This document shows positions 1 through 6,734 of a stretch of 29,853 bases of DNA, one piece after another (position 1 is the first letter of the stretch; each line of letters opens with the position of its first letter). Where the stretch lies: contig CAYTGR010000057.1 in the NCBI GenBank assembly GCA_964437445.1, forward strand, positions 1-29,853. The letters are read 5' to 3'. The notes below the pieces were generated by a model, which saw only the letters and a list, made by a program, of their open reading frames with translations, had not been told where the DNA came from and made no database searches. The translations under genes were made by a program, and so were the position numbers. This stretch comes from CAYTGR01 sp964437445. Lineage in GTDB: Bacteria; Chloroflexota; Anaerolineae; B4-G1; SLSP01.

Positions 1-112
1 GGGTTGACCGGGGGCAACGATGGCTCACCAGAGGCGCGGCGATAGCCTGATCTTTTGCTGGCCACCATTTTGCTGCTCTCTGCTTCCCTCTTTACAAAAT
101 TCCCTTTAAGGA

Positions 113-140
113 TTGACAGCCGGTCGCTTCTCACTACAAT
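113..140 (+). promoter_or_regulatory. Sigma70-type promoter of the patatin-like gene
   Basis: A perfect -35 box TTGACA (113-118) is followed after 16 bases by TACAAT (135-140), giving a predicted start of transcription near 147. It lies inside the longer open frame that begins at 55, which is a main reason to place the translation start at 214 instead. Confidence 0.75.
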
Positions 141-213
141 AACCCGCACCAAAAGTTCTTTCATTCCTGGCGTCTTGGCGTTGAAATCTCTGGCCTGGAG
201 GGGTAGCGGAGCG

Positions 214-1188
214 ATGGGACGGGCTAAACTTGGCGTGGCCTTGAGCGGCGGCGGCGTGCGCGGCTTTGCGCACATCGGCGTGCTGGAAGTGCTGGACGAG
301 GCCCAGGTCCCGGTGGACTATCTGGCCGGGACGAGCATGGGCGGCATCATCGCCGGGCTTTATGCGGCCGGCGTCCCCCTCAAAGAGCTGGCGCGGCGCG
401 TCTGCGGGTTGGGACTGCTGGACATCGCCACCCCCGATCCTGCCCGCCGGGGATTGTTCGGCCAGGCGAAACTGGCGCACCTGCTGGCCGAGCTGCTCGG
501 CAGTGAGCAGCTCACCTTTGCCGACCTGCGGCTGCCGCTGGCCGTCGTCGCCACCGACCTGGAGGCCGGCGAGCCGGTACTTTTGCATTCCGGCCCGCTG
601 ATTCCCGCGCTGCTGGCAACGGCGGCGTTCCCGATCGTCTTCGCGCCGGTTTATCATGAGGGGCGCTGGCTGGTGGACGGCGGCGCGCTCAACAACGTCC
701 CGGTGGATATCGTGCGACAGCTGGGCGCCGACCGGGTGATTGCTGTGACCACCCCCTCGGTGGTGCGTTTGCTGCCCGCCACCGGGGAACCCCAGCCGGT
801 GTTGGGGCCGCGCTCGTTGCTGGCGGCCCTCTTTCATCCCACCGAGTGGAAACTGCCGCTCTTGATTGGCGAGCAGACCGTTGGCATCGCCATTGACGCG
901 CTGAACAACCTCCGGTTTCAGCGCTATCCGCCCGACCTGGCGATCACGGTGCCGGCCGAGATGGCCGGCGTCTTTGCCACCGATGGCTCGGCCGAAATGG
1001 TGCAGGCCGGGCGGGAGGCCGCCGGTCAGGCCCTGCCGGCCCTCTTGCAGTTACGGGATACGCCGCTCCCGCCGCTCTGGCAGCGCCGGTGGCAGGGCTG
1101 GTCAGCGCGCCTGCGCCGGGCCTGGGCCGTCCTGCGCGGCGCCGACGACCGGCCTTTAGCCCGGGCGGGGCGAATAACCCTATCCTGA
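214..1188 (+). CDS. Patatin-like phospholipase (RssA-type)
   Basis: The 324-residue product is a serine lipid acyl hydrolase of the bacterial patatin family. It carries the oxyanion-hole motif GGGVRG (residues 12-17), the nucleophile elbow GTSMG with Ser41, and the DGG motif with Asp155, so the Ser-Asp dyad is intact. No signal peptide is present, so it is probably cytoplasmic or membrane-peripheral, acting on membrane lipids. The ATG at 214 is chosen because GGAGGG (198-203) lies in front of it and a promoter lies at 113-140; the frame stays open upstream to 55 but that part has no family similarity. The last 60 residues are Arg/Trp-rich and outside the core domain. The natural substrate cannot be told from sequence. 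Confidence 0.9.
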   Translation: MGRAKLGVALSGGGVRGFAHIGVLEVLDEAQVPVDYLAGTSMGGIIAGLYAAGVPLKELARRVCGLGLLDIATPDPARRGLFGQAKLAHLLAELLGSEQLTFADLRLPLAVVATDLEAGEPVLLHSGPLIPALLATAAFPIVFAPVYHEGRWLVDGGALNNVPVDIVRQLGADRVIAVTTPSVVRLLPATGEPQPVLGPRSLLAALFHPTEWKLPLLIGEQTVGIAIDALNNLRFQRYPPDLAITVPAEMAGVFATDGSAEMVQAGREAAGQALPALLQLRDTPLPPLWQRRWQGWSARLRRAWAVLRGADDRPLARAGRITLS

Positions 1189-1207
1189 CGGATGCAAATT
1201 TGCGTTT

Positions 1208-1264
1208 GTAGTGGCGGCTTCAGCCGCTCTTAGCTCTTCAGGCAACGCCTGAAGGTGCCACTAC
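1208..1264. repeat. Folded palindromic repeat (REPIN or small MITE-like)
   Basis: An outer stem pairs GTAGTGGC (1208-1215) with GCCACTAC (1257-1264). Inside lie two perfect hairpins, GCGGCT-TC-AGCCGC (1214-1227) and CTTCAGGC-AAC-GCCTGAAG (1236-1254). The outer stem and first hairpin share two bases, so both cannot form completely. No poly-T follows, so a simple terminator is unlikely, although it lies just after the patatin gene. The nested-palindrome design resembles REP doublets dispersed in many genomes. Confidence 0.6.
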
Positions 1265-1391
1265 CAGCCCCTTGCTCTTTGATTTGAGCCAGGCCTGTGT
1301 AAGTCCTGCATAGCCGGTCTGCACCGCTGTAACGCTGGTGACTGGTTGGCCAGGTAACTGACTGACGAGCAACTTTATGCCCGGAGGTACC

Positions 1392-1619
1392 ATGAAAGCG
1401 TTTGTACTGCTCAAAAGCCAGGTCGGGGCGGGCAACGCCATCGTGCAAACCCTGCGCCGGCTGCCGGGCGTCCGCGAGGCCGAGGTGACCTTCGGCCCCT
1501 ACGACGTCATCGCCATCGTGGAGACCGAGAGCCTGGAGGGATTGGGCACGCTGGTCACCACCGGCGTCCAGACCATCCCTGGGGTGATTGACACGCTTAC
1601 CTGCCTCGTCGTCGGCTGA
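1392..1619 (+). CDS. Stand-alone Lrp/AsnC ligand-binding domain (RAM) protein
   Basis: The 75-residue product matches only the C-terminal ligand-binding/oligomerisation domain (RAM, AsnC_trans_reg) of Lrp/AsnC regulators. It starts MKAFVLLK and contains the pattern GVREAEVTFGPYDVIAIVE, in which a beta strand precedes the conserved GxYD turn. There is no helix-turn-helix, so it cannot bind DNA by itself. Known single-domain members form oligomers that bind amino acids. The ATG at 1392 follows GGAGG (1383-1387) at good spacing. Its end is 11 bases from the end of the convergent MFS gene with no terminator between them. No clear promoter was found in 1265-1391. Confidence 0.85.
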   Translation: MKAFVLLKSQVGAGNAIVQTLRRLPGVREAEVTFGPYDVIAIVETESLEGLGTLVTTGVQTIPGVIDTLTCLVVG

Positions 1620-1630
1620 GGCCCTGAAGC

Positions 1631-2833
1631 TCAACTCGCCGTGGGCGGGCGCGTTGTCCCGTTCCGCGGCAACCGCAGTACCCCCAGCCCCGAGACGGCC
1701 ATCAGCCCGCCGCCGATGAGAAACGTCGCCTCCAACGAAAGATACCGCGCCGTCCAACCGCCCAACAGCGGCGCGACCGCGTTGGAGAGCGAGACCGCCA
1801 TCGCGTCCAGCCCGTAGGCGGTCCCCTCACGCCCTTCCGGCGCACTCCGTCCCACAAAGGCACTGATCACCGCTAACGTCCCGCCGACGGCCAGCCCCAA
1901 GAGCGCCTGCCAGACCACCAGCAGCGCATAGACGGGGATCAGCCCCTGGAGCAGGAGTGCCGTTGCCGCCCCGGTTGCACACAGCAGCAAAATCCGCCGG
2001 CCGCCGTACCGGTCGCCGAGGCGGCCCAACAGCGGCGCTGCCACCGCGCTCGTCAGCCCGGAGATCGTCGCCAGCAGGCCGGAGGCGGAGCCGAGCAGTG
2101 TGCTTTCCGGCATGATCGCCTGCACCAGCAACGGTAACATCGGCGCAGTCATCTGCACGCCCAGCCGCAGCCCGAAGCGCAGCAGCAACACCACGCCCAG
2201 CAGGGAGGCGAAGAGGAGCCTCATCTGCTTCCAGGCCGGCTCTTTGACGGCGCTGGCGACCGGGGTGAAGCGCTCGTGGACCTGCGTCAGGATCACCAGC
2301 CCGCCGGCGAGCAACAGGGCCCCCGTAGCCACGAACACCTGCCGGTAGCCGATCCAATCGGCGACGAAGCCGCCGAACAGCGGCCCGAGCGACTGCCCCA
2401 GAAAGATTGCCACTTGCAGCTTACCTAAGGTTTCCCCCAGCTGCTCGCGCGGCGTAGAACTGGCCACCATCGTCGTAGCCGCGGCCACCGTGCCGGTGAT
2501 GGCCCCCTGGAACATGCGCAGCAGTGCCAGTTGCCAGGCCGTTTGCGCCAGCCCCATCGCAGCGGTGATCAACGCCCCGCCGAACATCGCCCGTTCCACC
2601 ATCAGCTTGCGCCCGTAGCGGTCGCCCAACGCGCCCCAGACCGGCGCCAGCAATCCCATGGTGAAGAAGGGCGCGGAGTAGATCAACCCCGTCCAGGTCC
2701 GCACCTCGTCGCCCTGAATGCCCAGGTATTGGATGTAATAGGGGAGGATGGGGGTGATGGAAGAAAAGCCCACGAGCGCCAGCAACTCCGCGATCCACGT
2801 CGCCCACAAATTCCGCTTCCAGTTTCCATCCAT
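1631..2833 (-). CDS. MFS drug-efflux-type transporter (DHA1, MdtG/TetA-like)
   Basis: The 400-residue product is a 12-segment major facilitator, probably a proton antiporter in the cytoplasmic membrane exporting a drug or other small hydrophobic compound. MFS motif A is clear between segments 2 and 3 (GALGDRYGRK, residues 67-76), and a second motif-A-like GRLGDRYGGRR lies in the C-terminal half, as expected from the internal duplication of the fold. The proline-rich TPILPYYIQYLG at the end of segment 1 and the length match the DHA1 group. An AGAGG sequence precedes the ATG at 2833. It diverges from a TetR-family gene 354 bases away, a common arrangement for regulated exporters, but the clear operator lies at the regulator's own promoter. 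The substrate is unknown. Confidence 0.88.
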   Translation of the reverse strand: MDGNWKRNLWATWIAELLALVGFSSITPILPYYIQYLGIQGDEVRTWTGLIYSAPFFTMGLLAPVWGALGDRYGRKLMVERAMFGGALITAAMGLAQTAWQLALLRMFQGAITGTVAAATTMVASSTPREQLGETLGKLQVAIFLGQSLGPLFGGFVADWIGYRQVFVATGALLLAGGLVILTQVHERFTPVASAVKEPAWKQMRLLFASLLGVVLLLRFGLRLGVQMTAPMLPLLVQAIMPESTLLGSASGLLATISGLTSAVAAPLLGRLGDRYGGRRILLLCATGAATALLLQGLIPVYALLVVWQALLGLAVGGTLAVISAFVGRSAPEGREGTAYGLDAMAVSLSNAVAPLLGGWTARYLSLEATFLIGGGLMAVSGLGVLRLPRNGTTRPPTAS

Positions 2834-2866
2834 ATGGCCTCTATGAGAGAAAGGTTAGTAAGGCTA

Positions 2867-2894
2867 AGCATATCACGAACCGGAAGAATAGCAA
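2867..2894 (-). promoter_or_regulatory. Possible promoter of the MFS gene
   Basis: On the minus strand TTGCTA (2894-2889) and TATGCT (2872-2867) are separated by 16 bases, about 33 bases upstream of the ATG. Both boxes are imperfect, so this is a weak call. Confidence 0.35.
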
Positions 2895-2908
2895 CCTTTG
2901 AAGATTAA

Positions 2909-2929
2909 GGAGTAGGGAGCAGGGATGAG
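2909..2929. repeat. Degenerate heptamer repeat (about 3 units)
   Basis: Three consecutive 7-base units, GGAGTAG, GGAGCAG and GGATGAG, followed by a partial fourth starting GGAAGGC. It resembles the other heptamer tracts at 20182, 22376 and 26223 in being intergenic and 7-phased. Confidence 0.45.
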
Positions 2930-3000
2930 GGAAGGCGGAGATCCACAGTGCGGCCTGATAAAAGCTTCGTCCCGCCATGCTGGATAAAGAAAATAAGGGC

Positions 3001-3031
3001 ATTTTGCGCGCGGCTGCGCCGCGCGCAAAAT
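3001..3031. repeat. Perfect 14-bp hairpin 1 of a tandem pair
   Basis: The arms are 3001-3014 (ATTTTGCGCGCGGC) and 3018-3031 with a TGC loop. Allowing one bulged C (3000), four further pairs extend the stem outward (2996-2999 with 3032-3035). There is no gene just upstream that would need a terminator on either strand. Confidence 0.8.
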
Positions 3032-3046
3032 CCCTATAAAATTATC

Positions 3047-3079
3047 CTCTTCTCGGCGGGCGAAGCCCGCCGAGAAGAG
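3047..3079. repeat. Perfect 15-bp hairpin 2 of a tandem pair
   Basis: The arms are 3047-3061 (CTCTTCTCGGCGGGC) and 3065-3079 with a GAA loop, 15 bases after hairpin 1. The CTTCT...CGAAG...AGAAG plan resembles the hairpin inside the MITE at 17280-17304. No T-tract follows. Confidence 0.8.
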
Positions 3080-3091
3080 ACTGGGACAGCA

Positions 3092-3117
3092 ATAGTTGCC
3101 CCCGATTTGAAATACAC
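3092..3117 (+). promoter_or_regulatory. 26-base shared upstream element, copy A
   Basis: This stretch contains GCCCCCGATTTGAAAT (3098-3113). It matches 24 of 26 bases of the element at 17065-17090 (minus strand). It ends 8 bases before the -35 box of the TetR promoter. It may be a binding site for a shared activator or a dispersed repeat. Confidence 0.55.
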
Positions 3118-3125
3118 TTACCACC

Positions 3126-3153
3126 TTGACAATGTGGTAGGTAGCTGTAAAAT
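3126..3153 (+). promoter_or_regulatory. Promoter of the TetR-family gene
   Basis: TTGACA (3126-3131) and TAAAAT (3148-3153) are 16 bases apart, with transcription expected to start near 3160. A dyad TACCAC-N9-GTGGTA (3119-3139) overlaps the -35 box. Confidence 0.7.
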
Positions 3154-3156
3154 AAA

Positions 3157-3170
3157 ACCGACCGGTTGGT
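3157..3170. promoter_or_regulatory. Likely TetR-type operator
   Basis: ACCGACCGGTTGGT is symmetrical at 6 of 7 base pairs and resembles the ACCGACCGGT-centred operators common for TetR/AcrR regulators. It covers the predicted start of transcription, so binding would block the promoter. This suggests autorepression by the adjacent gene. I saw no second copy near the MFS gene. Confidence 0.55.
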
Positions 3171-3187
3171 ATCTTTTGGAGCAGCCC

Positions 3188-3802
3188 ATGCAAAAACGCA
3201 GCGAAGAGACTCGCACCCATCTGTTGGAGGCGGCCGCGCACTGTTTTGCCCGCCAGGGCTACGACGCGACCGGCGTCGCCGAGATCTGCGCCGAAGCCGG
3301 CGTGAGCAAGGGGGCGTTCTACCACCACTTCCCCAGCAAGCAGGCGCTCTTCCTGGAATTGCTCAACCGGTGGCTGGCGGGGTTGGACGAGCAGCTCTCC
3401 GCCGCGCGGGCCGCCACCCAGAACGTGCCCGCCGCGTTCACGCGCATGATCGCGCTGGCCCATGAGCTGCTGAGGACCGAAAGCCGCCAGATCCCGCTGC
3501 TGCTGGAATTTTGGGATCAGGCCCGCCACGACCCGGAGGTTTGGGCGGCGACTATCGCGCCATACCGGCGTTATAGCGATTACTTCGCCGCGCTGATCCA
3601 GGCCGGTATTGACGAGGGGACGTTCCGGCCGGTCAACTCCCACGTGGCTGCTCACACCCTGGTCTCGTTGGCGATTGGGACGCTCTTGCAGCGCTGGTTG
3701 GATCCAGACGGGGCCGATTGGGGCCAGGCCGGATCTGAGGCGCTGAGCATGTTTCTGGAGGGCTTGCTGGCACCGGAGAGCCAGGGAGGCACGGCTACTT
3801 AA
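3188..3802 (+). CDS. TetR/AcrR-family transcriptional regulator
   Basis: The 204-residue product has the usual TetR length. An N-terminal helix-turn-helix spans about residues 27-48, with the signature VSKGAFYHHFPSK (39-51), followed by a helical ligand-binding domain. In the cell it would act as a dimeric repressor released by a small hydrophobic ligand. The ATG at 3188 is chosen because GGAG (3178-3181) lies 6 bases upstream and the TetR domain begins there; the frame is open much further upstream but runs through hairpins and the promoter. It diverges from an MFS exporter and precedes two SDR genes, so the target set may include either. An operator-like dyad lies at its own start site. Confidence 0.92.
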   Translation: MQKRSEETRTHLLEAAAHCFARQGYDATGVAEICAEAGVSKGAFYHHFPSKQALFLELLNRWLAGLDEQLSAARAATQNVPAAFTRMIALAHELLRTESRQIPLLLEFWDQARHDPEVWAATIAPYRRYSDYFAALIQAGIDEGTFRPVNSHVAAHTLVSLAIGTLLQRWLDPDGADWGQAGSEALSMFLEGLLAPESQGGTAT

Positions 3803-3841
3803 TCGTAAAATGTCACGCGCAATACGTTGTTGAGTTTTGGG

Positions 3842-3910
3842 ACCTCCATCGCCTTGCCGGTATTTTATTGTCTTGCCGGTCTTATCCTTTTAGATTTGTC
3901 CGATGGAGGT
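3842..3910 (+). promoter_or_regulatory. Inverted repeat able to hide the epimerase Shine-Dalgarno
   Basis: ACCTCCATCG (3842-3851) is the exact reverse complement of CGATGGAGGT (3901-3910), which contains the GGAGG ribosome binding site of the gene at 3916. In RNA the two would pair across a 49-base loop. The loop holds a 9-base direct repeat, CTTGCCGGT, at 3853-3861 and 3872-3880, 19 bases apart. Confidence 0.55.
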
Positions 3911-3915
3911 GAACG

Positions 3916-4908
3916 ATGAACGTATTGCTGACCGGCCCCTTTGGTAATATTGGCACCAGCACGCTGACCGAGCTGCTCAAGCAGGGTCATCGGGTGCGCT
4001 GCTTTGATCTGCGGACCAAAGCCAACGAGCAGAAAGCTCGCCTGTTCCAGCCCCACGTGGAAGTCATGTGGGGTGATCTGCGCCAGCCGGCCGACCTGGT
4101 GGCAGCGGTGCAGGATCAGGATGTGGTGATCCACCTGGCCTTCATCATCCCCAAAATGTCGGCCACCGGCGTGGAATCGGAGCGCCGCCCCGATTGGGCC
4201 CGCGAGATCAACGTCGGCGGCACGCAAAACCTCCTGGACGCGCTCCATACGCTCCCCCGGCCTCCCCGGCTGGTCTTTGCTTCGTCCGTTCACGTCTTCG
4301 GCCCCCCGCGCCTGCACCAACCCTGCGTTTCGGCGGCTGATACGTTAAATCCGCTGGAACATTACTCGCGACATAAGGTGGAATGTGAGCAGCGCGTGCG
4401 GGCTGCGGGCCTGGAGTGGACAATCCTCCGCTTTGGGGCCACGTTGCCACTGGCGATCCAATTGGATCCCGGCATGTTTGATGTCCCCCTGGAAAACCGG
4501 ATTGAATTTCTCCACACGCACGACGCCGGGCTGGCGGTAGCGAACGCGGTCGGCTCGGCGGAGGTCTGGGGCAAAGTCCTTTTGATCGCCGGCGGGCCAC
4601 GGTGTCAATTCCTCTATGGGGATATGGTCGCCAGGATTCTAACCGCCATGGGGGTGGGGATGCTGCCGGAGTCAGCCTTCAGCCATACGCCTTTCGGTAC
4701 CGACTGGATGGACACGACTGAAAGCCAGGCGCTGTTGCATTACCAGCAACGCACGCTGGATGATTACATCCGCGATATGGTGGCGTTGCTGGGGGTCCGG
4801 CGGCTGCTGATCCGCCTGTTCCGGCCGTTCGTCCGCCTGGCGCTGCTGAACCGCTCCCCTTACTATCGGCGTCCCCGGCGGAAGGTGGTCTATGAACCTG
4901 CAGGGTAA
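3916..4908 (+). CDS. NAD-dependent epimerase/dehydratase (extended SDR)
   Basis: The 330-residue product is an extended short-chain dehydrogenase with an N-terminal Rossmann fold. It has the dinucleotide motif TGPFGNIG (residues 6-13), Asp31 at the end of beta strand 2 (typical of NAD preference), the Ser123/124 region of SSVHVFG and the catalytic Tyr150-X3-Lys154. It acts on a nucleotide sugar, steroid-like or other alcohol; the substrate cannot be named. The C-terminal 40 residues are unusually Arg-rich. The ATG at 3916 follows GGAGG at 6 bases. The 3' end overlaps the next SDR gene by 17 bases, so the two are co-translated. The leader can fold over its own ribosome binding site. Confidence 0.88.
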   Translation: MNVLLTGPFGNIGTSTLTELLKQGHRVRCFDLRTKANEQKARLFQPHVEVMWGDLRQPADLVAAVQDQDVVIHLAFIIPKMSATGVESERRPDWAREINVGGTQNLLDALHTLPRPPRLVFASSVHVFGPPRLHQPCVSAADTLNPLEHYSRHKVECEQRVRAAGLEWTILRFGATLPLAIQLDPGMFDVPLENRIEFLHTHDAGLAVANAVGSAEVWGKVLLIAGGPRCQFLYGDMVARILTAMGVGMLPESAFSHTPFGTDWMDTTESQALLHYQQRTLDDYIRDMVALLGVRRLLIRLFRPFVRLALLNRSPYYRRPRRKVVYEPAG

Positions 4909-5734
4909 AGTCGCGCTTGTGACCGGGGCTTCCAGCGGGATCGGCGCTGCGACGGCGCGTTGCCTGGCCCAGGCGGGTTTGACCGTGGTCCTGGTGGCGC
5001 GGCGGGCCGAACGTCTGGAGGCGCTCGCGGCTGAGCTGGAGGCCACCGGTGGGCGCGCCCACGTCCTGCCGGCCGATTTGACGGTGCCGGCGGAACGGGA
5101 GCGGCTCTGGGCCGAGGTGCACGCCCGTTACGGCGGTGTGGATGTGCTGATCAATAATGCCGGACTGGGCTGGTACGGCTACGCGGCCGAGATGCGGTGG
5201 GAGCAGGCCGAGTCGCTGGTTCAGGTGAATGTGGCGGCGGCTGTACAGCTGACGTTGCTGGCGCTGCCGGCCATGCGGGCCCGTGGTTACGGTCACATTG
5301 TCAACGTCAGTTCGGTGGCGGGCAGCCTCCCCAGCCAGGGGGCCGCGCTCTACAGCGCCTCCAAGGCCTTTCTGGATAATTTCACCGTCGCGCTGGCGCG
5401 CGAATTGCGCGGCAGTGGGGTGTGGGTCAGCGTGATCAAGCCGGGACCGGTGGCTACTGAGTTTTTTGACGTTTCGGCGCAGCACTCTGGCGGGCGGCAC
5501 ATCCCGGTGGAGCGCCTGGCCGTGACCGCTGAGGCGGTTGCCGGGCGGATCTTGCGGGTGCTGCGACGGCCGCGCCGGGTCGCCTATGTGCCGTGGTGGC
5601 TGGGAGTGGTCCCGGCGGTGGAATTCTACTTCGGTTGGGTGCTGGACCTGGTGGGGCCGCTTCTGCTGCGGCGTGAGTACGCCACGGTGGAAAGACGACA
5701 AAAGACGGCCCGCAATCCGCAACCCGTACCATAA
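4892..5734 (+). CDS. Short-chain dehydrogenase/reductase (classical SDR)
   Basis: The 280-residue product is a classical NAD(P)-dependent oxidoreductase. All signatures are present: TGASSGIG (11-18), NNAG (88-91), NVSS (138-141), Tyr154-X3-Lys158 and PGPV (184-187). Arg37/Arg38 after beta strand 2 suggest NADP(H). The C-terminal part (about residues 228-255) is hydrophobic and Trp/Phe-rich, as in SDRs that associate with membranes and reduce lipid or ketone substrates. The gene begins within the end of the preceding SDR gene and is followed 45 bases later by a GNAT gene, so the three probably form one transcription unit. The substrate is unknown. Confidence 0.92.
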   Translation: MNLQGKVALVTGASSGIGAATARCLAQAGLTVVLVARRAERLEALAAELEATGGRAHVLPADLTVPAERERLWAEVHARYGGVDVLINNAGLGWYGYAAEMRWEQAESLVQVNVAAAVQLTLLALPAMRARGYGHIVNVSSVAGSLPSQGAALYSASKAFLDNFTVALARELRGSGVWVSVIKPGPVATEFFDVSAQHSGGRHIPVERLAVTAEAVAGRILRVLRRPRRVAYVPWWLGVVPAVEFYFGWVLDLVGPLLLRREYATVERRQKTARNPQPVP

Positions 5735-5779
5735 AAACTGCTGGCATCCGGTTGGAGCCAGGAAACAGGGGGGATCAAG

Positions 5780-6673
5780 ATGGAGATTCGGCGGGCCGGT
5801 TGGGACGATCTTTGGCGGACGGCGCGCGCGGCGGTGAGCGATCTCGCGCCGGTAGATCTGGAGATGGGGGCCTGGGTGCGCCGCTTAGGGCGTCATCCGG
5901 TGGCGCTGGGGTTGAGCGGCGCCTTGCAACATTTTGAGACCTGGCTGGCGGTGGCCGGCCGTGAGATGATGGGGTACCTGGCGCTGGGGGCAGCTTCGCA
6001 ACACCTGCACATCTGGCTGCTGGGGGTGCGTCCGGGGGCGCGCCGGCAGGGGGTGGGGCAGGCGCTGTTGGCCCAGGCCGCCGCGCGCGCCCACGAGCAG
6101 GGCTATTGGTGGACGGGGTTGAGCGTCACGGCGAGCAACGCGCCGGCGGTGGCGCTTTACCGGCAGGCGGGTTTCACGCCCTGGCGCGAGGTGCGCTTCC
6201 GGCGGACGGCGGGCGCGATCCTGCCGGTGCAGCCGGACCCGGCGCTGGCAATCCGGCGGGCGGCGGGGGCAGAACGGCGGGCGGCGTTGTGGGGAGTGGG
6301 GTCGCAGATACGGCGGGAGGCCGGGCTGAGCGCGCCGGTGATCTTGCGCGACCTGTTGCCGCGCTCCGGTTTGTTGCGGGGGACGCTCTATGTGCTGCTG
6401 CGCCAGGATGAGGCCGTGGGGGCTGCCTGGCGCCAGGGGCCGGAGACGCACCCGGTGTTGACGTTGGCGCTGCCGCCGGGCGAGGACGTGGGGGGCTTTC
6501 TCAAGCTATTGGTCCAGCAGCATATGGCGACCCCACCGGCACTGACCGTCAGCTTTGTCTCGGCGGCGCAAGCGGTCGCGGCACGGGAACCGCTGCTGGC
6601 GCTCGGGTTTCACGAGGAGCCGGAGCCACGCTGGGAGATGTTGCGCCGGGAGTGGGGCGCTGCTGCCCTGTAA
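5780..6673 (+). CDS. GNAT-family N-acetyltransferase
   Basis: The 297-residue product has one clear GNAT domain. The acetyl-CoA pyrophosphate loop RRQGVG lies at 88-93 (motif A), and motif B around 120-132 has the typical Asn-Ala-Pro-Ala-Val-Ala-Leu-Tyr...GF arrangement. It would transfer an acetyl group from acetyl-CoA to an amine of a protein or small molecule. The C-terminal half (about 150-297) has no acetyl-CoA loop but could be a degenerate second GNAT fold, as in double-domain members. A G-rich stretch (5767-5773) precedes the ATG. It is convergent with the thioredoxin gene. Confidence 0.85.
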   Translation: MEIRRAGWDDLWRTARAAVSDLAPVDLEMGAWVRRLGRHPVALGLSGALQHFETWLAVAGREMMGYLALGAASQHLHIWLLGVRPGARRQGVGQALLAQAAARAHEQGYWWTGLSVTASNAPAVALYRQAGFTPWREVRFRRTAGAILPVQPDPALAIRRAAGAERRAALWGVGSQIRREAGLSAPVILRDLLPRSGLLRGTLYVLLRQDEAVGAAWRQGPETHPVLTLALPPGEDVGGFLKLLVQQHMATPPALTVSFVSAAQAVAAREPLLALGFHEEPEPRWEMLRREWGAAAL

Positions 6674-6683
6674 TCACAAAAAA

Positions 6684-6712
6684 GTGGCCGGCACTGTTAC
6701 AGTGCCGGCCAC
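6684..6712 (-). terminator. Intrinsic terminator of the thioredoxin gene
   Basis: A 13-bp perfect stem (6684-6696 with 6700-6712, loop TTA) is followed on the minus strand by six T residues (A run at 6678-6683). It sits between the ends of two convergent genes; the T-tract serves the minus strand. Confidence 0.85.
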
Positions 6713-6734
6713 GGTGGTTACAGGTTATCCCCGT

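Larger units (their letters stand above)
2834..3187. other. Intergenic region between the MFS and TetR genes
   Basis: This 354-base divergent region holds, in order, a weak leftward promoter, a run of degenerate heptamers, two large perfect hairpins, a 26-base sequence shared with the acpP upstream region, and the TetR promoter with two dyads. Each is listed separately. No gene is seen. The frame that opens at 2948 crosses both hairpins and the promoter and is not believed. Confidence 0.7.

Noticed and set aside
1..68. Possible leftward gene starting at the ATG on the minus strand at 68
   Set aside because: The 22 codons are open, but there is no clear ribosome binding site or recognisable sequence, and the stretch is too short to judge.
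55..213. N-terminal extension of the patatin gene starting at 55
   Set aside because: A TTGACA/TACAAT promoter lies inside it, the residues do not resemble the family, and GGAGGG marks the ATG at 214.
2948..3187. 80-residue N-terminal extension of the TetR gene
   Set aside because: It would cross two perfect hairpins, the promoter and the operator; the TetR domain starts at 3188 after GGAG.
4679..5722. Long minus-strand frame opposite the two SDR genes
   Set aside because: It covers intact SDR motifs on the plus strand and has a repetitive Arg/Gln/His-rich composition typical of antisense frames.
3916..6673. Biosynthetic gene cluster made of the two SDRs and the GNAT protein with the MFS exporter
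   Set aside because: No synthase or scaffold enzyme is present; the genes are of very general families and could be linked by chance.
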